Below are positions 1 through 7,472 of a stretch of 17,288 nt of DNA, one piece after another. A program made the translations under genes and the position numbers. Position 1 is the first letter of the stretch. Every line of letters begins with the position of its first letter. This DNA comes from Myxococcota bacterium. Its GTDB lineage: Bacteria; Myxococcota_C; UBA6777. The DNA lies in assembly GCA_963169055.1 (NCBI GenBank), contig CAUJFU010000297.1, forward strand, positions 1 to 17,288. Reading direction: 5' to 3'. The notes under the pieces were generated by a model. It made no database searches. It was not told the origin of the DNA and saw only the letters and a program-made list of their open reading frames with translations.

Positions 1-1123
1 CGACCTCTTCAAAGCGATCACCGCGATTCAAGTAGAGCATATTGTACTGACGACCGTACGCTGTGACGATCAAGTCAGTCTTCCCATCACCGTTGACATC
101 GCAGCTAGTCACGCCATACGTCGGTTTGTGGTTGGTTCCGTCCTTGTATCCGTCTTCAAACTTCTTTGTAGCCAAGCCCATCTGTGCGGTGACATCGACA
201 AAGGTCCCATCGCCACGCCCTTTGTACAGGCGATCTTGGAGCGATTCATAAGACTTTCCGTAAGTGGTGTACCAAAAGCCGACGAAGATATCGATCAAAC
301 CGTCGCGGTCGAAATCAAGAAAGGTCGCAGAGGTCGTGCTCCAAAGATTCGTTGCTGCGGGAGTTAGCGCCGTTGTTTTGGGGGCAAAAGAAAACTTTCC
401 GCTGCCATCACCGAGCATGATCTGGCTGCGATCGCCGGGATCAGTGCTTGGGTTGTTGGCGTCGGTGTACGTTGCGCTGAAAAGGTCGAGGTGGCCGTCG
501 TTGTTGACATCGGCAAAGATCGCAAAGTGGCTTGCGCGGCCTTTGGTGTTCGGATCATCGGGGATATCGAGATAACCGCTGTTGAGGGTTTGGTCTACAA
601 AGATCCGCTTTCCCGGGCGGTTGGGATCAGGCCGATTCATTAAGATCCAACGAAAGCGTTTGGGGGGAGTGGCTTTGAGATCATCGCGGTTGTTGGAGCC
701 GCCTTGATGGACGATCAGATCGGGATAACCATCTCCATCGATATCCACCGCAGCAAGGCGTGTTCCGTACGCTTCGATCTTTCCTTCACCGAGTCCCATC
801 TCGCCCGCGATGTTGCGAAAGTAAGGCCCTGTTGCCGTCAAGGCTTTGGGGATCTTGCAGATGCGAGGTGGGCGTTTGTCTTCGATCTCGGGAACGGGTT
901 CTCCAGCGTCTTGTGCGGGTTCGCTTGTGCTGTCGGTGCTTTGCTCTGCCACCGCTTCCACACTCTTTTCTTGCATCGGTTCGGTCGATGCGTTTTCTTG
1001 CACCTCTTCGCTTGGCGGGTTGGTGGTGCAGTGGCTGGTGGAAAGCACCAGAAAACCGAGCAGAAAGCCCAGACCCAAAGGAGAAACCATCGAGAACACA
1101 GAAACCATGCGTTGTTTGATCAT
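1..1123 (-). CDS. FG-GAP/VCBS repeat surface lipoprotein, C-terminus beyond window
   Basis: An open frame of 374 codons starts with ATG at 1123 and runs off the left edge without a stop. A GAAGG ribosome binding site lies at 1131-1135, 7 nt before the start, which favours it over in-frame ATGs at 1108 and 1090. Residues 10-31 are hydrophobic and end at a Cys (about residue 32, LSTSHC), a loose lipobox with an unusual His at -1. An acidic Ser/Thr/Glu linker follows (about 36-82). The rest is a beta-propeller-type repeat array with at least four calcium-binding-like motifs: DIDGDGYPDL, DVNNDGHLDL, DFDRDGLIDI and DVNGDGKTDL. Such FG-GAP/VCBS proteins are extracellular and mediate adhesion or ligand binding. 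The specific ligand cannot be inferred. The gene may be co-transcribed with the gene ending at 1187, 63 nt upstream. Confidence 0.85.
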   Translation of the reverse strand, partial: MIKQRMVSVFSMVSPLGLGFLLGFLVLSTSHCTTNPPSEEVQENASTEPMQEKSVEAVAEQSTDSTSEPAQDAGEPVPEIEDKRPPRICKIPKALTATGPYFRNIAGEMGLGEGKIEAYGTRLAAVDIDGDGYPDLIVHQGGSNNRDDLKATPPKRFRWILMNRPDPNRPGKRIFVDQTLNSGYLDIPDDPNTKGRASHFAIFADVNNDGHLDLFSATYTDANNPSTDPGDRSQIMLGDGSGKFSFAPKTTALTPAATNLWSTTSATFLDFDRDGLIDIFVGFWYTTYGKSYESLQDRLYKGRGDGTFVDVTAQMGLATKKFEDGYKDGTNHKPTYGVTSCDVNGDGKTDLIVTAYGRQYNMLYLNRGDRFEEV

Positions 1124-1186
1124 GACGATGCCTTCGATTGCCTAGCGATCTAAGAACAAAAGAAATACGCCCCCATTAAGGCATCA

Positions 1187-1858
1187 TCAACGCTTTTTTT
1201 GAAAGAGGGCCATCTGTGCAGGAGGCGTATGGATGCGTTGTCGAGCGCGTCGAGGAACGATGGGCAGCGGCGGCGGAAAGGTCGGTGGTTCGGTCGCCAG
1301 AGCGGATGCGCTTGGGGGCTTGTTCGTCATCTCCAAGCGTGCGGCTTGTTCGCGCAGCGTCCGCTCTTGTTGAAGGAGCTGCTGTTCGAGCGCTTGGGCC
1401 AGTTCAAGCCAAAGCCGCATCTCGTGATATGTCGGATAACCATCGAGGCTGTTGCGGATCTGGGTCGACAAGCGTTTGCGACTCGGTGTATCCGCCACAG
1501 TCCCCATGCCTGAGGCTCCCCGTGGTTGCGCGGTTTCGGCGTATGGCTGCGCTATTTCGGCGTATTTTCGGGTCACTTCGGAGTATGGCTGCGCAGTTTC
1601 AGCGCACGACATGGTCGCTTCAGCGTACGACTTTGTTGCTTGGGCGTATGGCTTTGTTGCTTCGGAAAAAAAGCCGACCTGTTTCGTTGCGGGTGGGTGG
1701 CTCGGAAAACTCGCAGGCAAAAAAGAAGCCTGTGTCGCCTCAGGCGGTGCATCGGTCTGAGTAGACCGAACAGCGTCCTCCCTCGAAATCAACAGACGAG
1801 CGCGGCCTTTGTGCTTGGTTCCGTATTTTCTTCGTAGGCTTGGGGATTCCGAAGACAT
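1187..1858 (-). CDS. Hypothetical protein with seven heptapeptide repeats and a coiled coil
   Basis: 223 residues from ATG at 1858. An AAGGAG ribosome binding site 6 nt upstream fixes the start; a longer in-frame extension upstream reads as spacer. I do not recognise the family. There is no signal peptide or membrane segment, so it is probably cytoplasmic. The N-terminus (1-35) is basic. Residues about 65-113 hold seven imperfect seven-residue repeats of the type S/A-E-A-T-x-x-Y (for example SEATKPY, AQATKSY, AETAQPY). Residues about 144-177 are Leu/Gln/Glu-rich and should form a coiled coil (LELAQALEQQLLQQERTLRE). The tail (180-223) is Pro-rich, then basic. It lies upstream of the FG-GAP lipoprotein gene in the same direction and diverges from the esterase gene at 2054. 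The strong ribosome binding site and clean repeat frame argue that it is real. Confidence 0.7.
   Translation of the reverse strand: MSSESPSLRRKYGTKHKGRARLLISREDAVRSTQTDAPPEATQASFLPASFPSHPPATKQVGFFSEATKPYAQATKSYAEATMSCAETAQPYSEVTRKYAEIAQPYAETAQPRGASGMGTVADTPSRKRLSTQIRNSLDGYPTYHEMRLWLELAQALEQQLLQQERTLREQAARLEMTNKPPSASALATEPPTFPPPLPIVPRRARQRIHTPPAQMALFQKKR
1516..1662. repeat. Seven tandem 21-bp units inside a coding region
   Basis: Period-21 direct repeat: six clear units at 1537-1557, 1558-1578, 1579-1599, 1600-1620, 1621-1641 and 1642-1662, plus a decayed unit at 1516-1536. Typical unit on the plus strand: cggcgtatggctgcgctatt plus a final t. Units share the C-G-T-A-T/C core and a terminal CTT/TTT. 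The period is a multiple of three, so the repeat encodes the heptapeptides of the minus-strand gene. Confidence 0.85.
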
Positions 1859-1964
1859 GCGCGTCTCCTTGTCTCGTGGTGTGCGGAAACGGTGTTGGAC
1901 TTTTGTGCAGGATAACGATCTACTGAACATCACGCAAGGACAATTTGCGGCCCAAGAAAAAACG

Positions 1965-1993
1965 TTGCTTTCCCCAAACGGAAAAGGTATTGT
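1965..1993 (+). promoter_or_regulatory. Possible sigma70-type promoter for the esterase gene
   Basis: TTGCTT at 1965-1970 and TATTGT at 1988-1993 are separated by 17 nt, about 60 nt upstream of the ATG at 2054. The match is moderate (3/6 and 4/6), so this is only a candidate. The 195-nt spacer between 1858 and 2054 must hold promoters for both divergent genes; I found no convincing minus-strand promoter. Confidence 0.3.
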
Positions 1994-2053
1994 TTGCGTT
2001 GGTTTTTTTGGGATTTTTCTTTTCCAAAGCGCGGAACAAAGGAGGCTTTTTAG

Positions 2054-3343
2054 ATGAAGCGATCGTGGCTTGGATGGAGTATGTGTTTGTTGGTGTTTTT
2101 GTGGGGAACGCATCTTTCGATGGTGGGCTGCGTAACACCCGGACCTGTGAGCGAAGAAAGCGCGTCAGAGTCAACCTCTGGAACCGAAAGCAGCACAGAA
2201 CAAGTGGCCGATGGTTCGGCAGAAACCATCGCTGAGCCTGTTGCAGAAACCGTTACAGAGACCGTTGCAGAACCAGCAGCGGAGCAAACGAGCGATGCGG
2301 GAGAATCGATCCCCGAAGTCGTCGCCGAAGTCACGCCCGAAACACAGATCGGCCCCTTTGATGGCACACCGATCCAAGCGGCGGAAAAGACATGGACATG
2401 GGTGGACTTTCCCGATACCAAGTGCGGCTACGGCTCGCCTACAGGCTTGGGTGTGAACCTTGTGCCGGGTGCAAAGCGCCTGTTGATCTATATGCAGGGT
2501 GGTGGGGCGTGTTGGTTGGAGTCCGGGATCATCGGCTCTTGCTTTCAAAATTCCAGTGCCTCCAACCTCAACGGGTTCAGCAAGACGCAGTTCGAGGGCA
2601 TGAGCGGCACAAAAACCCTGTTCTTCGACCGCAACGCCTCGACAAACGTGTTTGCAGACGCACACTTTGTGTTTATCCCCTATTGTACGGGGGATGTGTA
2701 CACAGGGGACAAGGAAACGAAGTTTCCCAACGGCAAGACCATGTACTTCCACGGTCACAAAAATATGCTCGCCTATTTTAAGCGCCTCGTCCCCACTTTC
2801 AAGGACGTTGAGCACGTAATCATATCGGGTTCAAGCGCCGGTGGATTCGGATCTTCGATGAATTGGTGGCTGGCTCAACACGCTTTTGGCGACAAGATCA
2901 AAGTCGATCTGCTCAACGACTCCGGCCCTCCGATGAATCCTGTTCCGGGTCGTTGGGAAGAATGGGTCAAAGCGTGGAATATGCAGCTGCCCCCCGGCTG
3001 TACGGACTGCACGCAAGGCATCGACAAGATCTTGACGTTCTTTGAAAAGAATCTGCTCGCAAAAGGCCGAAAGATGGGATTTTTAGGACACGATCGAGAT
3101 CAAGTCATCCGCACGTTTTTTGGTTACCTCGACGGAAAGGGAGACGCATACAAAGCCGAACACGACAAGCTCTTGACTCGCCTTGATGCTCTCACAAACG
3201 TTGCTTATTTCGTGCTTGCGGGTACAACACACACCTTCTTTGGTGACCCTGCCTCTTTCACAGGCACCGATGGAACGGTCCTCCCCTTGTGGGTCGAACG
3301 TATGGTCAAAGCAGACCCTGCTTGGAAAAGCACCAAACCCTAA
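2054..3343 (+). CDS. Pectinacetylesterase/Notum-family lipoprotein hydrolase
   Basis: 429 residues. The start has an AAAGGAGG ribosome binding site at 2038-2045. A signal segment ends in SMVGC (Cys 26), a plausible lipobox, so the protein is probably lipid-anchored. Residues 30-100 form an acidic Glu/Ala/Thr/Ser linker with repeated EPVAET-type units. The catalytic domain (about 112-425) has the PAE-family marks: an oxyanion Gly cluster in YMQGGGACW (147-154), the nucleophile elbow GSSAGG (Ser about 261), a DSG segment at 289-291, and a C-terminal catalytic His in TTHTFF (about 393). Family members are serine esterases that remove acetyl or acyl groups from polysaccharides (pectin) or, in Notum, from lipidated protein. 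The substrate here is unknown. It sits alone on the plus strand between divergent and convergent neighbours. Confidence 0.85.
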   Translation: MKRSWLGWSMCLLVFLWGTHLSMVGCVTPGPVSEESASESTSGTESSTEQVADGSAETIAEPVAETVTETVAEPAAEQTSDAGESIPEVVAEVTPETQIGPFDGTPIQAAEKTWTWVDFPDTKCGYGSPTGLGVNLVPGAKRLLIYMQGGGACWLESGIIGSCFQNSSASNLNGFSKTQFEGMSGTKTLFFDRNASTNVFADAHFVFIPYCTGDVYTGDKETKFPNGKTMYFHGHKNMLAYFKRLVPTFKDVEHVIISGSSAGGFGSSMNWWLAQHAFGDKIKVDLLNDSGPPMNPVPGRWEEWVKAWNMQLPPGCTDCTQGIDKILTFFEKNLLAKGRKMGFLGHDRDQVIRTFFGYLDGKGDAYKAEHDKLLTRLDALTNVAYFVLAGTTHTFFGDPASFTGTDGTVLPLWVERMVKADPAWKSTKP

Positions 3344-3422
3344 ACGCTCGCAAGCCCTCTCCCCTCCACACACACTCCCCTCCCACTCCACACAAAACGG
3401 CCCCAAAGAAAAGCACCTAGCC

Positions 3423-4460
3423 CTAAGCGATAGACGCGGAACGTCGGCGCTTGAGGAAGATCAGACCAAAGAGAAGGAAAAACAAACCTGCGGGGGCAGG
3501 AGACGTGGCCTCACAAGACCAACCGCCCGTTTTGTCGTTGTTTGCGTTATCCGAGGACGCATTGTCGTTGTTTGCGTTGTCAGCAGGTGCGTTGTCAGCA
3601 GGTGCGTTGTCAGCAGGTGCCTTATCAACGGGCGGATTATCGGGGGGAGACGTCGGGCCACAGCCATCACGCGGCGCATCATCGGACGAACCTCCATCAG
3701 GCACCGTACCACAGGCATCAGGAACGATATCGGGCCCACCATCTTCGATCTTGCGATCGGTGGGCGGAGTGTCGGTGGGCGGAGTGTCGGTGGGCGGATG
3801 ATCGTGGATCGTGTCGTCCGTGGGCGGAGTGTCGGTGGGCGGAGTGTCGTGGATCGCGTCGTCCGTGGGCGGATGCTCGTGGATGGGGTCGTCGGGATTG
3901 CCAGCCTCGTTGTGTTCGGGATAGCGTTCGGGATCGGGAAGCACTTCGCTATACTCGGGATGGGGTTCGGGATCAGGGATCACTTCGCTTGAGTGTTCGC
4001 TAGGGGATTCTTGAGAGGAAGAAACCACATCGAACTGAACCAAGATCAGATTGCCTCCGCCCGGGACACTGCTGAGGAGGTCGTAGCCTTTGGCGGGTGC
4101 GAGGGTTTGGCTATATTGGATCGAGAGCTTGCTGTTGCAAGTCTTGGTGAGCAACCCAAAATTACCTGACAGCGGCTTTCCTTGGGCATCGCGCAAAACA
4201 AAGTCGGTGACGTTAAAGCCCGAACTCGAGCATTGAAGGGGTCCACCGGGAGGCGAGCAACAGGTCTCACAGTCGACTTGAAACGTTGGCTGCAAGTTCG
4301 CAGGCCACGTGTTGGGAGAGGGTGGCGTGCTGCAATCCTCAAAGATTAGCTGTCCAGAACACCGCACCATGCACGTCGCCTGAGCCTCAGGCGCAAACGC
4401 AAACAGAGACACCACAAACAAAAGAGACACAAACGGCTTCAACGCAAACAAGCGAAGCAT
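3423..4460 (-). CDS. Cys-rich MYXO-CTERM-type surface protein with Pro/Asp repeats
   Basis: 345 residues from ATG at 4460, chosen because an AAAGGGG ribosome binding site lies 6 nt upstream; the in-frame ATG at 4478 lacks one. A signal peptide ends near AQA/TC (about 28/29). A Cys-rich N-terminal domain follows (about 29-145) with C-x3-C and CETCC motifs; I do not recognise it. A long low-complexity stalk (about 145-310) contains PDPE, PPTDTPPTD and PADNAPADN repeats. The C-terminus has a WSC motif, a hydrophobic segment (PAGLFFLLFGLIFL) and KRRR, the architecture of MYXO-CTERM sorting tails, which are thought to be processed by an intramembrane protease and to anchor proteins at the surface. 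The likely role is a stalked surface protein; the head-domain function is unknown. It converges on the esterase gene with 79 nt between them and no clear terminator. Confidence 0.8.
   Translation of the reverse strand: MLRLFALKPFVSLLFVVSLFAFAPEAQATCMVRCSGQLIFEDCSTPPSPNTWPANLQPTFQVDCETCCSPPGGPLQCSSSGFNVTDFVLRDAQGKPLSGNFGLLTKTCNSKLSIQYSQTLAPAKGYDLLSSVPGGGNLILVQFDVVSSSQESPSEHSSEVIPDPEPHPEYSEVLPDPERYPEHNEAGNPDDPIHEHPPTDDAIHDTPPTDTPPTDDTIHDHPPTDTPPTDTPPTDRKIEDGGPDIVPDACGTVPDGGSSDDAPRDGCGPTSPPDNPPVDKAPADNAPADNAPADNANNDNASSDNANNDKTGGWSCEATSPAPAGLFFLLFGLIFLKRRRSASIA
3574..3618. repeat. Three exact 15-bp direct repeats (PADNA-coding)
   Basis: Unit gcgttgtcagcaggt is repeated exactly at 3574-3588, 3589-3603 and 3604-3618, with a decayed copy after it. 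On the minus strand it encodes the PADNA repeats of the MYXO-CTERM protein. Exactness suggests recent slippage. Confidence 0.9.
3757..3898. repeat. Compound 15-bp repeats (PPTDT-coding)
   Basis: Repeated gtgggcggagtgtcg units are interspersed with longer tggatcgNgtcgtccgtggg blocks. They encode PPTDT and IHDxPPTD repeats in the stalk of the minus-strand MYXO-CTERM protein. The nested organisation suggests unequal exchange of larger blocks as well as slippage. Confidence 0.75.
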
Positions 4461-4551
4461 CACAAACCCCTTTCTCATCGGGCTAACTCGCGGACAAGCA
4501 CACACCGAGACCACAGCAGGAAGGCGCAGCAGGCTATCCATTTTCGTTCCC

Positions 4552-4651
4552 ACACAACGGCGATCCGCCAAGATCGCTGTTGTGTCAAGGCGTTATGCTC
4601 TGCGAGCCGACTGTTCCCGCCTTCTGCACCAAGGCAGAGAAGCCAGAGCAT
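4552..4651. other. Structured intergenic spacer with two inverted repeats
   Basis: A 13-bp stem with one G.T pair is formed by 4552-4564 (acacaacggcgat) and 4573-4585 (atcgctgttgtgt) around an 8-nt loop. A second 8-bp inverted repeat pairs 4595-4602 (atgctctg) with 4644-4651 (cagagcat). Neither is followed by a clear T-tract on either strand, so they are not convincing intrinsic terminators. They lie between the minus-strand protease gene and the next minus-strand gene at 4460, so they could be a processing or leader structure. Confidence 0.45.
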
Positions 4652-4653
4652 CC

Positions 4654-4721
4654 TCAAAAATCTGATGGCTTTCGCAAACCAACACAATCAAAAATCTGAG
4701 GGCTTTCGCAAACCAACACAA
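4654..4721. repeat. 34-bp tandem duplication after the protease stop codon
   Basis: Two adjacent 34-bp copies, 4654-4687 and 4688-4721, differ at one position (tctgatgg versus tctgaggg). They lie 13 nt downstream of the protease stop at 4734. The unit contains no evident gene and is not seen elsewhere in the window. Confidence 0.9.
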
Positions 4722-4733
4722 CGCCCCCGAAGT

Positions 4734-7211
4734 TTAACGGCGGCGAAGTTGGAGGGTGGCAAGGAAGAACAAAAGAAAGACGAAAGAGGCGGGTATCTCG
4801 GAGGGAGTGGATTGTTGGCAACCGCAGCTTTTGGGTGGGATGTTGGATTCGCCCGTGGTTTCGTCCGTTCCGGTTCCTTTGTCAGCGGTTCCGCCGTCTG
4901 GGCTGGCCTCAGCGGATGGCTCGTTTGTGGTTTCGGAAGCCGTTTCTGTGGTGGGCTCGGCGGCAGGTTCGGCGACAGACTCGATGGGGGGTTCGGCGTC
5001 AGGTTCGGGCAAAGGCTCGGCATTTTCGGAGACACATTGGGTTCCGACGCACTTGAATCCGCTTGGACAGCCTGTGGATTGGCAGCCTTTTGAGTCATCG
5101 GGAGCGCAAAAGCCGATGCCTTGGCCGACGACGCGACACAACTTACCGCTTGGGCAGTCCGCAGGTTGGCTGCAGGTGCAGAACTTGTTCGGAACGAACT
5201 GGATGCTTTGGCATTTTCCGCCTTGTGTGCAAGTGTTGGTTTGCGTGCAATCCTCGACACAGACGTTCAAACCGGGAAGACAGAGCAAGCCTTTTTTGCA
5301 GCGTTTGACGGCATCACAGGCTTGTCCGACATCTTGGCTGCCTGCGCTATTTTGGACACAGATGCTTTGTTGGCCGGGGTTGGAGATGCACTCTTCTCCT
5401 TGGGGACAGGGCTTGGCCACCGCAGCGGTACAAGCACCGCCGAGTCCTTGGAGGATCAGGTTGCAGGATCGGCCCGCTCCGCAGGCTGCGTCGTTTTGGC
5501 AAAAGCAGATGTTGATAAAAGGTGCGCAAGATCCGCCTGTATTGCAGGTCGTTCCCGTCGAACAAGGTTCGACACAGAAGTTTCCGCCACCTGCGGGGTT
5601 TTGGAAGCATTGAAGACCTGCATCGCATGTCCCGTTGGGACGACAGGGCGAGCCAGCCGAGCCCGGGGCAAAACCGCAGGTCTGATAACAGCGAGCGCCT
5701 TCGGAAGCAGGGGTACATTGGAGGGTGGACTTGCAGGGCAGATCTTGGGCGCAAGGTTCGCCGGGATCGCCGCCGCCATCGCGCTTGCAAACACCGTCGC
5801 GGGTATCGCACAACAAGCCGCCTTTGCAGTCGGTGTCCGTTTTACACACCGAGCGGCACACTCCATCGTTGGCGATGCACTGCTTGAAGCCGGGGGCGAT
5901 GTCTTTGCATCGGAAGTTTTCGGGGCAACGGTCGCTCGCATCGCAGGGTTGAAGGCAACGGCCCCCTCGTCCTTCGGGATTTTCGCAGTAATCACCGCCA
6001 CAATCCGCGTTGGTCGTGCAAGGCTGGCAAAGCGTGGCCTTGCGTGGGGGAAGTTGAATCGCACAAGCGCCACTTTTACACGTTTCCCCCGCGCTACATT
6101 GGGAGTCTTGGGTGCAAGAAATCGGTGGACATTCCATCTTGTTGGGGAGGCAATACTTTTTGCTGTTGAGGCCCGTTGTGCAGGCATGATCAGCAGGGCA
6201 ACAATCGTCTCCGTCGCATGCTTGAGCACAACGCTTGCCTGAGCCGATCTGGATACAAGAGCCGTTGTTCGGGCAATCTGCGTCGCTGTTGCATACGGTG
6301 CAATTTTTGGGATCAGCCGAAACGCTTTTGGGGACACATTGTTTGTTTGCATCGCAAGATGCGCACTTTCCGCAAGTAGGGTTCGCACCATCGCAGGTCG
6401 AAAACTGATCCACCACCCCCTGAATCCAAGCAACATAGGGATCTGTGCGATAAGAATAAGAAGTCCCGTTGCAGTTCAGAGAGGTTCCGTGCGAAGTGAC
6501 GGCCACAACGTGCATCTTGCCGTTGATATCGTACATAGCGGGGCCGCCTGAATCGCCTTGGCAAACTGCCGTGTTGTTGCCGAGATAAGAGACCGTGTTG
6601 GTTTTGGGGCCTTGGGGACTGGTCGGATCAACCCCTGTGATCGGCATTTTGGTAGAGTATTTGAAAGGCGCGGGATTGGTGTCCGAAGCACTCAAACGAC
6701 CGTAGCCCATAAAGAAGAGTTCACGCCCAACCCAAGAAGCATCCATTTTTTGTGTATTGAAGGGTACAGAAGGCACTTCAAAAACACCCCGCGTCAAGAT
6801 CACCACCGCGATATCGTTGAGGACTTGTTGGCGATCATAGTTGGGATGACGCTTGCTGTTGGTTTGATCGATCGGAACGAAGATGCTTTTGTAATTTCTT
6901 TGATCGACAGGGACATCCACGCGGAATTCCAGAGCCGCACCGCCCGTCTGCGCGAAAGCGTCGATACAGTGCGCTGCCGTCAACACCACACGCGGAGCAA
7001 TCAACGTCCCCGAACAAAAAGAGCGCTGGGCCGCAGTCAATGAACCCGCCGCTGGATAGGCATTGTTGGGTTGACCGTTGATGATCGCCTGCTGCGTTTT
7101 TGCTGTCTCTTCGGAAGGCCCCGAAGATCGGCCACAAGCAGGAACCCACAACAGCACCGAAAAGGCACTCAGATAACCGATACAATGAAAAAGATACTTT
7201 CTCCAAGCCAT
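4734..7211 (-). CDS. Trypsin-fold serine protease with Cys-rich modules and MYXO-CTERM-like tail
   Basis: 825 residues from ATG at 7211; AAGGAG 6 nt upstream sets the start. The signal segment ends in VPAC (Cys 26), a good lipobox. The protease domain (about 43-270) starts with IING, where a mature chymotrypsin-family N-terminus is expected, and has the triad His 81 (TAAHC), Asp 133 (NDIAVV) and Ser 221 (CQGDSGGP). The position equivalent to trypsin Asp189 is Ala 215, so trypsin-like Arg/Lys preference is unlikely and a small or hydrophobic P1 residue is more plausible. Residues about 273-735 are many Cys-rich modules (for example CTQDSQCSAGETC and CKTDTDCKGGLLC), like those in other myxobacterial extracellular proteins. 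A Glu/Pro/Ala/Thr linker follows, then SCGC, a hydrophobic segment and RRR (about 795-825), a MYXO-CTERM-like tail. The substrate is unknown. Confidence 0.88.
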   Translation of the reverse strand: MAWRKYLFHCIGYLSAFSVLLWVPACGRSSGPSEETAKTQQAIINGQPNNAYPAAGSLTAAQRSFCSGTLIAPRVVLTAAHCIDAFAQTGGAALEFRVDVPVDQRNYKSIFVPIDQTNSKRHPNYDRQQVLNDIAVVILTRGVFEVPSVPFNTQKMDASWVGRELFFMGYGRLSASDTNPAPFKYSTKMPITGVDPTSPQGPKTNTVSYLGNNTAVCQGDSGGPAMYDINGKMHVVAVTSHGTSLNCNGTSYSYRTDPYVAWIQGVVDQFSTCDGANPTCGKCASCDANKQCVPKSVSADPKNCTVCNSDADCPNNGSCIQIGSGKRCAQACDGDDCCPADHACTTGLNSKKYCLPNKMECPPISCTQDSQCSAGETCKSGACAIQLPPRKATLCQPCTTNADCGGDYCENPEGRGGRCLQPCDASDRCPENFRCKDIAPGFKQCIANDGVCRSVCKTDTDCKGGLLCDTRDGVCKRDGGGDPGEPCAQDLPCKSTLQCTPASEGARCYQTCGFAPGSAGSPCRPNGTCDAGLQCFQNPAGGGNFCVEPCSTGTTCNTGGSCAPFINICFCQNDAACGAGRSCNLILQGLGGACTAAVAKPCPQGEECISNPGQQSICVQNSAGSQDVGQACDAVKRCKKGLLCLPGLNVCVEDCTQTNTCTQGGKCQSIQFVPNKFCTCSQPADCPSGKLCRVVGQGIGFCAPDDSKGCQSTGCPSGFKCVGTQCVSENAEPLPEPDAEPPIESVAEPAAEPTTETASETTNEPSAEASPDGGTADKGTGTDETTGESNIPPKSCGCQQSTPSEIPASFVFLLFFLATLQLRRR

Positions 7212-7283
7212 CGAAAACTCCTTACTTTCACAAAGGAAGTGAAGAAACCAACAGTCTCGCAAAGCAAGTCCTTGGAACGGGGC

Positions 7284-7313
7284 AAGATATCTCAATCATG
7301 GACGCACGTTCAA
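7284..7313 (-). promoter_or_regulatory. Weak candidate promoter for the protease gene
   Basis: On the minus strand TTGAAC (7308-7313) and TATCTT (7284-7289) are separated by 18 nt, 72 nt upstream of the ATG at 7211; each matches 4/6. The rest of the 261-nt spacer to glk (7212-7472) holds the two ribosome binding sites and a G-rich stretch on the plus strand, but no clear terminator or operator. Confidence 0.25.
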
Positions 7314-7472
7314 CAAAAAAAAGCCATCGAGAAAACAAGCGAAGGGGAAGTTAACTGATGGAGGGGTTTGGTGGCAAGGAGGGGCGGGGGTTGCGTTTTG
7401 GTGGCGGGGTGGGCAAAGATCGGGTTTGGCGAGCAGCCGCACAAAGAAGACAAACGAAGAGGAGGCGGAGCG

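Noticed and set aside
1516-1662. CRISPR-like array from regularly spaced repeats
   Set aside because: Units are contiguous 21-bp tandem copies without spacers and stay in frame within a coding region.
2171-2815. Minus-strand ORF of 214 codons over the esterase gene
   Set aside because: It is antisense to a well-supported esterase with intact catalytic motifs and lacks any recognisable features of its own.
3344-3422. Bidirectional terminator between the convergent esterase and MYXO-CTERM genes
   Set aside because: The 79-nt spacer is C/A-rich without a convincing inverted repeat.
5121-6242. Long plus-strand ORF (373 codons) inside the protease gene
   Set aside because: It is antisense to the Cys-rich region of the protease, whose reading is supported by motifs, ribosome binding site and signal segment; the translated product shows no family resemblance.
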